Below, one piece after another: positions 8,927-17,237 of a stretch of DNA of 64,000 nt. Positions within the stretch are counted from its first letter, which is position 1; every line of letters starts with the position of its first letter. Position numbers and translations under genes: made by a program. The DNA is from Lewinellaceae bacterium (GTDB taxonomy: Bacteria > Bacteroidota > Bacteroidia > Chitinophagales > Saprospiraceae), in the NCBI GenBank assembly GCA_020636435.1, contig JACJXX010000001.1:4743501-4807500 (forward strand), given 5' to 3'. Under the pieces are notes generated by a model. That model was not told where the DNA came from. It searched no databases and saw only the letters and a program-made list of their open reading frames with translations.

Positions 8927-9319
8927 TGAGGGGTGGGCATAATGCCAATTTATGGCTTCGATCCACCCCCTAACCCCCGCCAGCGGGGGAAATTTGCCCT
9001 AAAGTGGCTGCCAATGCGATGGCATCTCCCCCGCTGGCGGCAGGGTCGATCAGTTCTTTTTACGACCTGTGCTGCACCGATTTTTAAACCGCAAAATGCA
9101 GAACCGCAAAATTTAAAATTGAAAACCGCCTCACAAGGGGCTGCTCCCGGCACTCATTTTACATTTTGCTTTCAGTATTTTGCATTTTGCGGTTTCTCCT
9201 CCGAGAACTGATCGGCCCTGCCCGCTGGCGGGGGCCGGGGGGTGGAATTTATATGTAGAAAACCATTATGCCCACCCTGTGGAATAGCAAAGCTTTTATT
9301 CCACAGGGCCCACCCCTCA
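8927..9319. repeat. Composite nested inverted repeats in the susC-susD gap
   Basis: The whole gap is built of inverted repeats. The outer pair is TGAGGGGTGGGC (8927-8938) and GCCCACCCCTCA (9308-9319); a 14-bp pair GGGTGGGCATAATG (8931-8944) is inverted at 9264-9277. Inner pairs are CCGCCAGCGGGGG (8977-8989) against 9028-9040, and CAGGGTCGATCAGTTCT (9041-9057) against a copy with one mismatch ending near 9220. A 30-bp hairpin sits at 9278-9307. The segment 9161-9219 also resembles 29008-29065. No ORF is supported. The structure could reduce or uncouple susD transcription relative to susC, which is inference. Confidence 0.8.
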
Positions 9320-9338
9320 TATTTTAAATACAAACCAA

Positions 9339-10874
9339 TTGATGATGATAAAAAAACTGATACCCCTCACCTTTGCAACCCTCTTCCTGGCCTTCAGCTG
9401 TTCGCTGGAGGAGGAGGTTCTGGACGAAAGCAGCGGGGAAAACCTGCTGGAAGAACCCGGGATCGAAATGAACCTCCTGGCCCCTGTCTACAGTCAACTG
9501 AAAACAGTTATTGCCGGCGACTTGTGGGCGCTCAGCGAAGCGTCGAGTGATGAAGTCGTTGTTCCCACCCGGGGGCTGGATTGGGAGGATGAGGGCAAAT
9601 GGAAGCAGTTGCACCGGCACTCCTGGGATGCTGCAAGCGGCCCCATCCTCGGCCTTTGGACGGCTCTGGAAACCGGCGTTTCCAGAGCCAACACCGGCTT
9701 ACTCCTGCTGGAGAGCCTGGAAGGGAAGCGGAATCCCGCTTTGACCAGATCATTGCGCGCCGAACTGCGCCTGCTGCGGGCCCTGTACTGCTACTGGCAA
9801 TATGACTGCTTCCGGCAGATTCCGGTTCGGGATATAGAAGACGAGGACTATCTCACTCCACCGCCGGTTTTGAAAAACCAGGAGGCCTTTGAGTGGCTCG
9901 AAAGCGAACTGTTGTCCATTTTGCCGGATATGAAACCCATGGTTGAGCAGGATTACGGCAGGGCTGCCGTTGATGCCGCCCGTTTCCTGCTGGCCAAACT
10001 CTATCTAAACGCAGCCGCATATACCGGCCAACCGGCTTGGGAGCAGTGCCTGGAGCAGTGCGCAGCTATCATGAATACCGGCCGGTATCAGTTGGCCGAT
10101 GATTATTTTCACTTGTTCAGCGTCGATAATGAGGTGGATAACACAGAAGCCATTTTCGTCCTTCGCGGCAGCAGCCAGCAATCCCTGGAGCTTTTCCTGG
10201 GGGCGGCCGTCACCCTGCACCGGAACCAGCGGCTGGGCACTTCCCTTTGGACGTTCAATGGATATTGCACGGTTCCCGATTTCTTCTACACCTGGGATCA
10301 GGGCGACGCTCGCTTTCAAGATGATCGCATCCGGGCGGCTACCGGCGCCAACCTGGGCTTTCTTGTTGGGCCCCAGTATCATCCGGATGGGAGCCCGGTG
10401 TTGACAACCGGCGGAGAACCGCTCGCCTACACGGTAGAGGTAGATCTCTACAATGCGATGGAGTGGGAAGGCGTGCGCGTATTGAAATATGAACCCGACC
10501 CCGCATCCGGAAACCTCTATTTCCTGGGGCGCTGCGATTTTCTCCTCTTCCGTTTTGCCGACCTACACCTAATGAAGACGGAGGTATTGTTGCGATTGGG
10601 CCGGCCCCAGGAGGCGCTGGCGCTTGCCAATGAATTGCGCGAGAAACGAGGTGTGTCCGGGCTCAATGAACTGACGGAAGATGCCCTGCTGAAAGAACGG
10701 GGGTTTGAACTCTACTGGGAAGGCTGGCGCCGGCAGGACCTCATTCGTTTCGGCCGCTTCGCCGCCGGCGCCTGGAAGGACAAACAGCCCGTGCCGGAAT
10801 ACCGCAATGTTTTTCCCATTCCGCAGACGGCCCTGGATGTCAATCCGAATTTGCAACAGAACCCGGGGTATTGA
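9339..10874 (+). CDS. RagB/SusD-family nutrient-binding outer-membrane lipoprotein
   Basis: 511 residues. The N-terminus MMMIKKLIPLTFATLFLAFSC is a lipoprotein signal with the lipobox Cys followed by an acidic stretch (SLEEEVLDESSGE), typical of Bacteroidota surface-exposed lipoproteins. SusD hallmarks include the TPR-type helical segment LRAELRLLRALYCYWQY, a later ADLHLMKTEVLLRLG segment, and the C-terminal LKERGFELYWEGWRRQDLIRFGRF followed by FPIPQTALDVNPNLQQNPGY. SusD proteins form the hinged lid over the partner SusC. It overlaps the following regulator gene by one base (TGATG), so both are co-transcribed. Of the two or three adjacent ATG codons the first is used here; the others are equally possible. 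Confidence 0.94.
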   Translation: MMMIKKLIPLTFATLFLAFSCSLEEEVLDESSGENLLEEPGIEMNLLAPVYSQLKTVIAGDLWALSEASSDEVVVPTRGLDWEDEGKWKQLHRHSWDAASGPILGLWTALETGVSRANTGLLLLESLEGKRNPALTRSLRAELRLLRALYCYWQYDCFRQIPVRDIEDEDYLTPPPVLKNQEAFEWLESELLSILPDMKPMVEQDYGRAAVDAARFLLAKLYLNAAAYTGQPAWEQCLEQCAAIMNTGRYQLADDYFHLFSVDNEVDNTEAIFVLRGSSQQSLELFLGAAVTLHRNQRLGTSLWTFNGYCTVPDFFYTWDQGDARFQDDRIRAATGANLGFLVGPQYHPDGSPVLTTGGEPLAYTVEVDLYNAMEWEGVRVLKYEPDPASGNLYFLGRCDFLLFRFADLHLMKTEVLLRLGRPQEALALANELREKRGVSGLNELTEDALLKERGFELYWEGWRRQDLIRFGRFAAGAWKDKQPVPEYRNVFPIPQTALDVNPNLQQNPGY

Positions 10875-13800
10875 TGTTGTTTTTCCGGAAATTATTTCAC
10901 AGAAAGATGCCAGCGTATACTTCATTTTTCACCTTGGCTTTGTTGTTTTTCTACCTCTTTCCGGCTTGCTGCCAGGCGCAGGATGCCGCCCTTATCCGGC
11001 TACCCTTTGACGATCCGCTTTCGGAAGAACACATCCGGGCCATCGTTCAGGACCACAAGGGGCTGATCTGGATGGCCACGGCCGACGGCCTGGTTAAGTA
11101 TGACGGTTATCAATATAAATTTTTTCGCAACAACCCATTGGATTCTACGAGCCTGGGGATGAACTATGTCACCTGCCTGGTGGCAGACCGCCAACGCCCC
11201 CTGTTGTGGGTGGGCACGGAAAATTGCTTCAGCAAATTCGACCTGCAAACAGAAACTTTCACCAATTACTTTCCCCGCCCCGGCCGCCCGGGAAGCCTTC
11301 CCGGAGCAAGGATCGTCACGATGGATCAGGACCTGGACGGGAACATCTGGATCGGCTCGCAAAATGGAGGCGCCATCCGGTTTGACCCCGGGGCTGAAAC
11401 TTTCCGGCTTTTTCCCGAAGACCCGAATAACCCTCACCGCATCGTACAGGGCCAGAACTCTATAGTAATGTTGGATGGCAATGGGATGGCCTGGGCCATG
11501 AACGAGCAATCCCGGCTCATTCAAATTGACCCCCAAACCTGGATAGGCAAAGCACTTCCCGATTCGCTGGGCCAGCCCTTGTTTGGCTTTCCACCCCTAT
11601 GCAGGGATAAAAATGGCAATTTGTTTTTGTTTACCACCAACGGCATTTTCAAGTATACCGTCCAAACCAGCCAACTCACGCAGCTGCCTTTTAGCCCAAA
11701 ACAATGGAATGATCTGCCCTACGGCGAAGCTTCCTGGGAAAAAACCTCCATCATGGCACCTTTGGCCGACTCACTGGGGCGCTTGTGCTGGGGCACCCAA
11801 CTCGGCGGCTATTATTTTTACAACCTATTGAACAATGAACTCACCTACATCGGCAGCGGCCGCCAGGACCCCAAAAAACTACAAGGGGCGCAGGTTTGGG
11901 CTTCCTTTGAAGACGCCACCGGAGCGATATGGTTGGGCCTTTGGAAGGGTGGTTATAATCGCCTGGACCCCTACCGAAAGAAAATGGAATTCCAAGCCTT
12001 TCAATATACGGTGGGTGAGGAAAGCAAAGAGGCTGCGGTATGGAGGATCACCCAGGATAGCCTCGGTACGTTTTGGGCCCTGGCCTTCCACGCGGGCCTG
12101 GCCGAATGGTATCCGGCGGAAGATCGGGTAGTTTTTCATCCCCACCTCGAAAGGCAGCGCCCCGGAGCCGTAGATTTTTCCAGAGTGATTAAACCCATCG
12201 GAAATGGAAAAGCGTGGGTCTTCTACTCTGAAGCCAACCCCTACCTGTTCGACAACGAAACGAATACCTACTCCCGGCTTCAGCTTTTTCCCTCCGGTTT
12301 TTCTCGGCCTCTGTTTTTTTCTCATCCCTCCCATCTATGGTTTGACAGTCCGGAAGGCCCCAAAAAATATGATATGCAACAAGGAAAGTTCATTCAATCT
12401 CTGGATTTGGCGGCCTTCCAGGTAGAAACGGGAACCAGCCCTTTCTTCGAGGGCATAATCCTGGAAGACCCCGATGGTTACCTTTGGTTGGGCAACACTC
12501 CGAAGGGGCTGGAAAAGATCGGCCTGAAAAAAAAGCAAGTCTTCCGCTACCGGTATGAGAGCCATCAGCAGAAGGGGTTTAGTTCTGATGGTGTCCAATC
12601 TCTGCACCTGGATCAAAAAGGAAATTTATGGATAGGGACTTATGGCGGGGGGCTGATCAAACTGGATGCGGCGGAAAAGAGCCGTCCCGCTCCCCGCTTT
12701 CGGCATTTCCGGGAATACAATTCCGATATCGCCTCCGACCGGGTATACGCTATTTTGGAGGCCCGGGACGGATCGCTGTGGATGAGCACCCACCTTGGAA
12801 TCTCCCGCTTCGATCCGGAGACGGAGCAATTTAAGAATTACGATCATACGGTAACCGGCCAGATCTTTCAGTTTACCGATTCCAAATACAAAGGGCAGGA
12901 CGGTAGGCTATACTTTGGCGGCAACCGCGGCGTCACCTATTTCCATCCGGACAGTATTCGCCTGAACTACCACGTACCCGAAATTGTCATCACAGGCTTT
13001 TTTATCTCGAATGTGCCTGTGCCGGTAAAGGGTTCTTTTGCCGACACTTTGGATTGGGACACTCCCCTCACCCGCCACATATCTTATACCCGTTCCATCA
13101 CGCTGCCCTACTGGCAGAACGACCTGTCGTTTGCCTTTTCCGCACTCAGTTATTCCCAGCCGAAAGGAAATCAATACGCCTATATGCTGGAGGGGTATCG
13201 CGGTGAATGGGTCGAAACCGATGCGGACAACCGCCTGGCTAGTTTTACCAACCTCGATCCCGGCCGCTACACTTTTCGGGTGAAAGGCGCCAATGCGGAT
13301 GGGGCCTGGAATGAAGCAGGAGCTACACTGCGGATAACCATCCTGCCGCCCTGGTGGGACACCTGTTGGGCGTACATCCTCTACGCAGCGGCTGCTCTGG
13401 CTATAATTTTCGGCCTATTCCGCTTCCAGCTTCGCCGCCGCCTGGCCCTTGCCGAAGCCCGGCGCCTTCAGGAGTTGGATGCGTTCAAAACCCGTTTTTA
13501 TACCAACATCACCCACGAATTTCGCACGCCCTTAACCATCATACTGGGCCTAACCGATCAGATAAAGAACCAGGTGAGCGAACAGGTAAAAGGCCACCTG
13601 GGGATCATCGGCCGCAACGGCCGGCAACTGCTCCGGCTGGTCAACCAGCTACTGGACCTTTCCAAGGTGGAATCCGGCCACCTGAAACTGGACATGGAAC
13701 AGGGCGACATCATCACCTACCTGCAGTACCTGATGGAATCCTTCCATTCCTATGCGGAAAGCAGAAATATCCGCCTCCACTTCCTGAGCGGCCCGAAGGA

Positions 13801-15025
13801 GTTTTATATGGATTACGACCCCGCCCGGCTGATGCACATCATTTCCAACCTCTTGTCCAATGCCATTAAGTTCACGCCGGAAGGCGGAAATGTCTATTGC
13901 TCGGTGGAAGTGCTGGAAGGGCAAGAAAAGCTGCAGATCGCGATTAAGGATACCGGGATCGGCATTCCGGCCGAGCAGTTGCCGTTTGTTTTTGAGCGGT
14001 TTTATAGCCCCCCTCAGTCTCCTCAAAGGGGGGCTGGAGCCGGAGTCGGCCTCGCCTTATCCAAAGAGCTGGCCAAACTTATGGACGGGGACATCGCCGT
14101 TAAAAGTGAGCTGGGTAAAGGCAGTGAATTCACCCTTACCATGCCAGTAAACAGGCGACAGGCAAAAAAAACAAACCAGGCTGTCCGGCCGGATATGGCA
14201 ATACCGCCAGAAGCACCCGCTCTGCCACCGGAACAACAATCCGGCAAACCGCTGATGCTGATCGTTGAGGATAACCCGGACCTGGTGAGGTACCTGACCG
14301 GGTGCTTCAAATCGGCGTACAACCTGGAGTTTGCCTACAATGGGGGCCAGGGCTTTGAAAAGGCCACCACCCTGGTGCCCGACATTATTATTACCGATAT
14401 AATGATGCCGGAGATGGACGGTTTTGAACTCTGCGTACAGTTGAAGCGCCACCAACTGGCCAGCCATATTCCCATCATTATGCTGACGGCAAAGGCGGAC
14501 GTAGATTCCCGCCTGGCAGGGTTCAGGCGGGGAGCAGACGCCTACCTGGCAAAGCCCTTCCTCCAGGAAGAACTGGAAGTCCGCATCAAAGCGTTGCTGG
14601 AGCAACGGCGGCAACTACAGGCCTACTACCGTTCACAGGCCGGCCTTTTCCCAACAAAAGCCCTTCCGGCGGCCCCTTCCGATGAAGAGGCCAACCAGGA
14701 AAAGGCATTTCTGGAAAGTGTCAATCAGGCCATTGAGGCCAACCTCAAAAATACAGCGTTCACCGTCGAGCAACTGGCCCAGGGCCTCTTCGTCAGCCCT
14801 TCCAGCCTGTACCGTAAGCTCACCGCCCTCACCGGCATGAACCCCAACCGTTACATCCGGTCTCTCCGCCTGGCCCACGCCCGCGAACTGCTCCGAAAAA
14901 CGGCACACCCCGTATCTTATATTGCTTTCGAAACCGGCTTCCGGGACGCCCGGTACTTTTCCCGTGCTTTCAAACAAGATTTCGGCATGACTCCGACGGC
15001 ATACCGCAAGGATAACATTTCTTAA
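10874..15025 (+). CDS. Hybrid two-component system regulator (HTCS: propeller sensor, kinase, receiver, AraC HTH)
   Basis: 1383 residues from the ATG overlapping the susD stop; a second ATG at 10907 is possible. Order: signal peptide, two seven-bladed Reg_prop propellers (about 40-700; repeats such as LWVGTENCFSKFD, IWIGSQNGGAIRFD, LWIGTYGGGLIKLD), a Y_Y_Y domain (to about 820), one TM segment (WAYILYAAAALAIIFGLF), HisKA with phospho-acceptor His about 881 (NITHEFRTPLTII), HATPase_c, a receiver with Asp about 1175 (IIITDIMMPEMDG), and an AraC-type HTH at the C-terminus. HTCS proteins bind the imported oligosaccharide in the periplasm and activate the cognate sus locus. Co-transcription with susCD suggests this is the cognate regulator. 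The ATP lid has an unusual SPPQSPQRG replacement encoded by a GC palindrome. Confidence 0.94.
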   Translation: MLFFRKLFHRKMPAYTSFFTLALLFFYLFPACCQAQDAALIRLPFDDPLSEEHIRAIVQDHKGLIWMATADGLVKYDGYQYKFFRNNPLDSTSLGMNYVTCLVADRQRPLLWVGTENCFSKFDLQTETFTNYFPRPGRPGSLPGARIVTMDQDLDGNIWIGSQNGGAIRFDPGAETFRLFPEDPNNPHRIVQGQNSIVMLDGNGMAWAMNEQSRLIQIDPQTWIGKALPDSLGQPLFGFPPLCRDKNGNLFLFTTNGIFKYTVQTSQLTQLPFSPKQWNDLPYGEASWEKTSIMAPLADSLGRLCWGTQLGGYYFYNLLNNELTYIGSGRQDPKKLQGAQVWASFEDATGAIWLGLWKGGYNRLDPYRKKMEFQAFQYTVGEESKEAAVWRITQDSLGTFWALAFHAGLAEWYPAEDRVVFHPHLERQRPGAVDFSRVIKPIGNGKAWVFYSEANPYLFDNETNTYSRLQLFPSGFSRPLFFSHPSHLWFDSPEGPKKYDMQQGKFIQSLDLAAFQVETGTSPFFEGIILEDPDGYLWLGNTPKGLEKIGLKKKQVFRYRYESHQQKGFSSDGVQSLHLDQKGNLWIGTYGGGLIKLDAAEKSRPAPRFRHFREYNSDIASDRVYAILEARDGSLWMSTHLGISRFDPETEQFKNYDHTVTGQIFQFTDSKYKGQDGRLYFGGNRGVTYFHPDSIRLNYHVPEIVITGFFISNVPVPVKGSFADTLDWDTPLTRHISYTRSITLPYWQNDLSFAFSALSYSQPKGNQYAYMLEGYRGEWVETDADNRLASFTNLDPGRYTFRVKGANADGAWNEAGATLRITILPPWWDTCWAYILYAAAALAIIFGLFRFQLRRRLALAEARRLQELDAFKTRFYTNITHEFRTPLTIILGLTDQIKNQVSEQVKGHLGIIGRNGRQLLRLVNQLLDLSKVESGHLKLDMEQGDIITYLQYLMESFHSYAESRNIRLHFLSGPKEFYMDYDPARLMHIISNLLSNAIKFTPEGGNVYCSVEVLEGQEKLQIAIKDTGIGIPAEQLPFVFERFYSPPQSPQRGAGAGVGLALSKELAKLMDGDIAVKSELGKGSEFTLTMPVNRRQAKKTNQAVRPDMAIPPEAPALPPEQQSGKPLMLIVEDNPDLVRYLTGCFKSAYNLEFAYNGGQGFEKATTLVPDIIITDIMMPEMDGFELCVQLKRHQLASHIPIIMLTAKADVDSRLAGFRRGADAYLAKPFLQEELEVRIKALLEQRRQLQAYYRSQAGLFPTKALPAAPSDEEANQEKAFLESVNQAIEANLKNTAFTVEQLAQGLFVSPSSLYRKLTALTGMNPNRYIRSLRLAHARELLRKTAHPVSYIAFETGFRDARYFSRAFKQDFGMTPTAYRKDNIS

Positions 15026-15915
15026 TCTCGTTTGACAAAATTTTCTAGTGCTACTTCATATTCCTGCTTGTCGGCATCATACCGGATGCTGTACTTCGTC
15101 GGGTAATAACCAGGGCGCCTTACTTCTTGTGGCTGTTTAATATCAACGGTAGCGTTGGGGTTGGTCAGCAAATATGCTTCGGTAATGTGCGGGCCCATAA
15201 AAACGATGTTTGTCATATGTGAGCCATAGACAAAAGAGTGTGTGAACTCACCTCCATTCCATTCCGGGGCCATCGAATCAGACCAGCTTACCCCCACAAA
15301 AAAGACGCTGAACCCATTTCCATTTCCACCATCAAAATTGGCGTAATCAGCAGGCAGAATTCTGGGGGGCACCGGTGAAGTTTCAAAATCATTTATTTGT
15401 ATGCCACTCCGTTCATCTTCGGAAATCATATAGAAGCGAAAGTCGAAATGGGGGGGCCTATACTCAGGTGCCGGCTGATGTCCAGTACTGCTCCAGCTTA
15501 GAACAACATGTTCAAATAAGGTATTGGCTGCCTGCTCAGGCATCTGCAAAGAGACCTCTTTTCTTCCGCCCAGGTTAGTTAGCGCTTCTTCGTTCATAGT
15601 GAGGCCTATAGCTATGGGGTTGCCATCTCCATCCACTTCCACCCACGACTGGACGATTCCATCTCCAAAGTCACTCATCTGACTGACGTACTTCCCAGCA
15701 TCGTAGGGAAAGTCCACTTCTTCACAAAAGTTGCCGGAAAATCCCTCTGGGCAATTGCAATTGCCATCTACGCAACTTCCGCCGTTCTGGCAGACGACAT
15801 TGTCACAAGGATTGGGTGTATCGTCTTTGCAGCCTGTCCAGGCCAGGGCAATCAAGAAAAGAAAAAACATGCTCCCGACAGCCAATTTCAGATTTATAAA
15901 CTTGTAAGATTTCAT
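15022..15915 (-). CDS. EGF-like domain lipoprotein of unknown function
   Basis: 297 residues with a long signal (IALAWTGC lipobox, Cys about residue 29) and then an EGF-like module: Cys spacing in CDNVVCQNGGSCVDGNCNCPEGFSGNFCE fits the six-cysteine EGF pattern (key parts CQNGGSCVDG and CPEGFSGNFC). The C-terminal ~220 residues form a beta-rich domain I do not recognise. Its 3' end overlaps the hybrid regulator's end by 4 bp in tail-to-tail orientation. Its start region is preceded by a stem-loop at 15991-16053. EGF modules on Bacteroidota lipoproteins usually sit at the cell surface; a role here is unknown. Confidence 0.8.
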   Translation of the reverse strand: MKSYKFINLKLAVGSMFFLFLIALAWTGCKDDTPNPCDNVVCQNGGSCVDGNCNCPEGFSGNFCEEVDFPYDAGKYVSQMSDFGDGIVQSWVEVDGDGNPIAIGLTMNEEALTNLGGRKEVSLQMPEQAANTLFEHVVLSWSSTGHQPAPEYRPPHFDFRFYMISEDERSGIQINDFETSPVPPRILPADYANFDGGNGNGFSVFFVGVSWSDSMAPEWNGGEFTHSFVYGSHMTNIVFMGPHITEAYLLTNPNATVDIKQPQEVRRPGYYPTKYSIRYDADKQEYEVALENFVKRD

Positions 15916-15990
15916 ACCAGTAAGTTTTGATGTAAATGAAAATCATAGACATCAGTAAGATGGCCTGAAATCAGCAGGTGGGTGTGGACA

Positions 15991-16053
15991 GATCGCTCAG
16001 ATAGGTGGACAGATCATTCATTTTGAATGGTATGTGCACCTATCTGATCGTTC
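15991..16053. repeat. Stem-loop upstream of the EGF lipoprotein gene
   Basis: CAGATAGGTG (15998-16007) is inverted as CACCTATCTG (16037-16046), extended with mismatches to about 20 bp per arm. An inner CATTCA/TGAATG pair lies in the loop. It lies 80-140 bp upstream of the minus-strand ATG at 15915, so it could be an operator or leader structure. The remaining 15916-16243 spacer holds only this and the hairpin at 16141. Confidence 0.6.
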
Positions 16054-16140
16054 AGTCTACATTTTATTTTGTTAGTGGGCTTATTTTTATGAGGTAAATG
16101 ATCAGAGCGCTTCTGATCTAATTCATGCATTACTTAACTG

Positions 16141-16185
16141 GAAAAGGAAGCTGAAACTTCTCAGTATGCTTCCTTTTCTTTTTTT
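16141..16185. terminator. Rho-independent-type hairpin downstream of lgt
   Basis: GAAAAGGAAGC (16141-16151) pairs with GCTTCCTTTTC (16168-16178), followed on the plus strand by a run of seven T. Only minus-strand lgt ends nearby, about 60 bp away. The T-run is better in the plus direction, so the element may be bidirectional or orphan. Confidence 0.55.
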
Positions 16186-16243
16186 GGAAAAAATGAAGGA
16201 AGGTATGGGGATATACCCTGTATACACCCTGGAAAGCCAAAAA

Positions 16244-17083
16244 TTACGGCCTCACAGTTTTCTTTTTCCCATTGGCTTTCCCCGGCCGAAAAATAAAATA
16301 CAACCCCACCAAAAAGAAAGGAATACACAGCAACTGCCCGGTGCTGAGCGTACCGCCGAACGCCGTTTCAAACCCACCCTGGCTGGTCTTAAAGAACTCC
16401 AGCGAAAAGCGGATGACGCCGAGGACCAATACCAGAAACAGCCCGAACATGCGGCCCAGCTTTTCCTTGGCCGAAGTCTTCCAGTAAGCCCAGTACAGCA
16501 GGAAAAAGGAGAGCAGGTAACTGATAGACTCGTACAATTGCACCGGGTGGCGGGGCTCGTCGGCTAAATCGGGAGGGTAGGCGCGGACGAAGAGGAAGGC
16601 CCAGGGGGCGTCGGAGGGCGTGCCCACGATCTCGGAGTTCATCAGGTTGCCCAGGCGGATGAAGCAGCCGGCCAGGGCGGTGGGCACCACGACCCGGTCT
16701 AGTATCCAGAGGACCGAGCGTTTGGCGGTGCGGGCGGAAAAAATCCATAGGGCGATGATGATGCCGATGGCGCCCCCGTGGCTGGCCAGCCCGCCTTTCC
16801 AGACGGCGGGAATCTCGGAGAGGTGTTCGGAATAGTATTCCCAATCGTAAAAGAAGACATGCCCCAGGCGGGCGCCGACAACGGCGCCTACCACCATATA
16901 AATAAAAATCTGGTCCAGCCATTCTTCCGGTTCTTTCTCCGCTCGGAACATGGCGCGGACGATGTACAGGCCCAGGAGAAAGCCCAGGGCGAATAGCAGG
17001 CCGTACCAACGCAGCGTCAGCGGGCCGATCTTGACGATTTCGGGAGAAGCATCCCAGGTAATGTAGGCGAGTAGGGTTTCCAT
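16244..17083 (-). CDS. lgt: Prolipoprotein diacylglyceryl transferase
   Basis: 279 residues with about seven hydrophobic membrane segments. It transfers a diacylglyceryl group from phosphatidylglycerol to the lipobox Cys of prolipoproteins at the inner membrane, the first step of lipoprotein maturation. Diagnostic motifs are visible: GGLASHGGAIG (the catalytic-loop HGG motif), GCFIRLGNLMNSEIVG (the Lgt signature Arg-x-Gly-Asn-x-x-Asn-Ser-Glu), and HPVQLYES near the end. The C-terminus FRPGKANGKKKTVRP is basic and cytoplasmic. Length is typical for the family. It stands alone, with a terminator-like hairpin after it. Many lipoproteins are encoded in this window, but no functional coupling is implied. 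Confidence 0.95.
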   Translation of the reverse strand: METLLAYITWDASPEIVKIGPLTLRWYGLLFALGFLLGLYIVRAMFRAEKEPEEWLDQIFIYMVVGAVVGARLGHVFFYDWEYYSEHLSEIPAVWKGGLASHGGAIGIIIALWIFSARTAKRSVLWILDRVVVPTALAGCFIRLGNLMNSEIVGTPSDAPWAFLFVRAYPPDLADEPRHPVQLYESISYLLSFFLLYWAYWKTSAKEKLGRMFGLFLVLVLGVIRFSLEFFKTSQGGFETAFGGTLSTGQLLCIPFFLVGLYFIFRPGKANGKKKTVRP

Positions 17084-17237
17084 AGTTCAGGATTTTCCGG
17101 CTTTTTTGCATCATGGCCCGGCCGCAGCCGGCTCAGATGGAACGCCCAATATTAGGCATTGTTTCCGGTAATCCCTGTCCGGAGGGTGGACTTTTTCGGC
17201 TTTTTAACCCATAATGTTCGCGGAAGCCCTTCGCCGT

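Noticed and set aside
16141..16185. Terminator of a missed plus-strand gene
   Set aside because: No supported plus-strand ORF ends near it; it fits better as a bidirectional hairpin near lgt.
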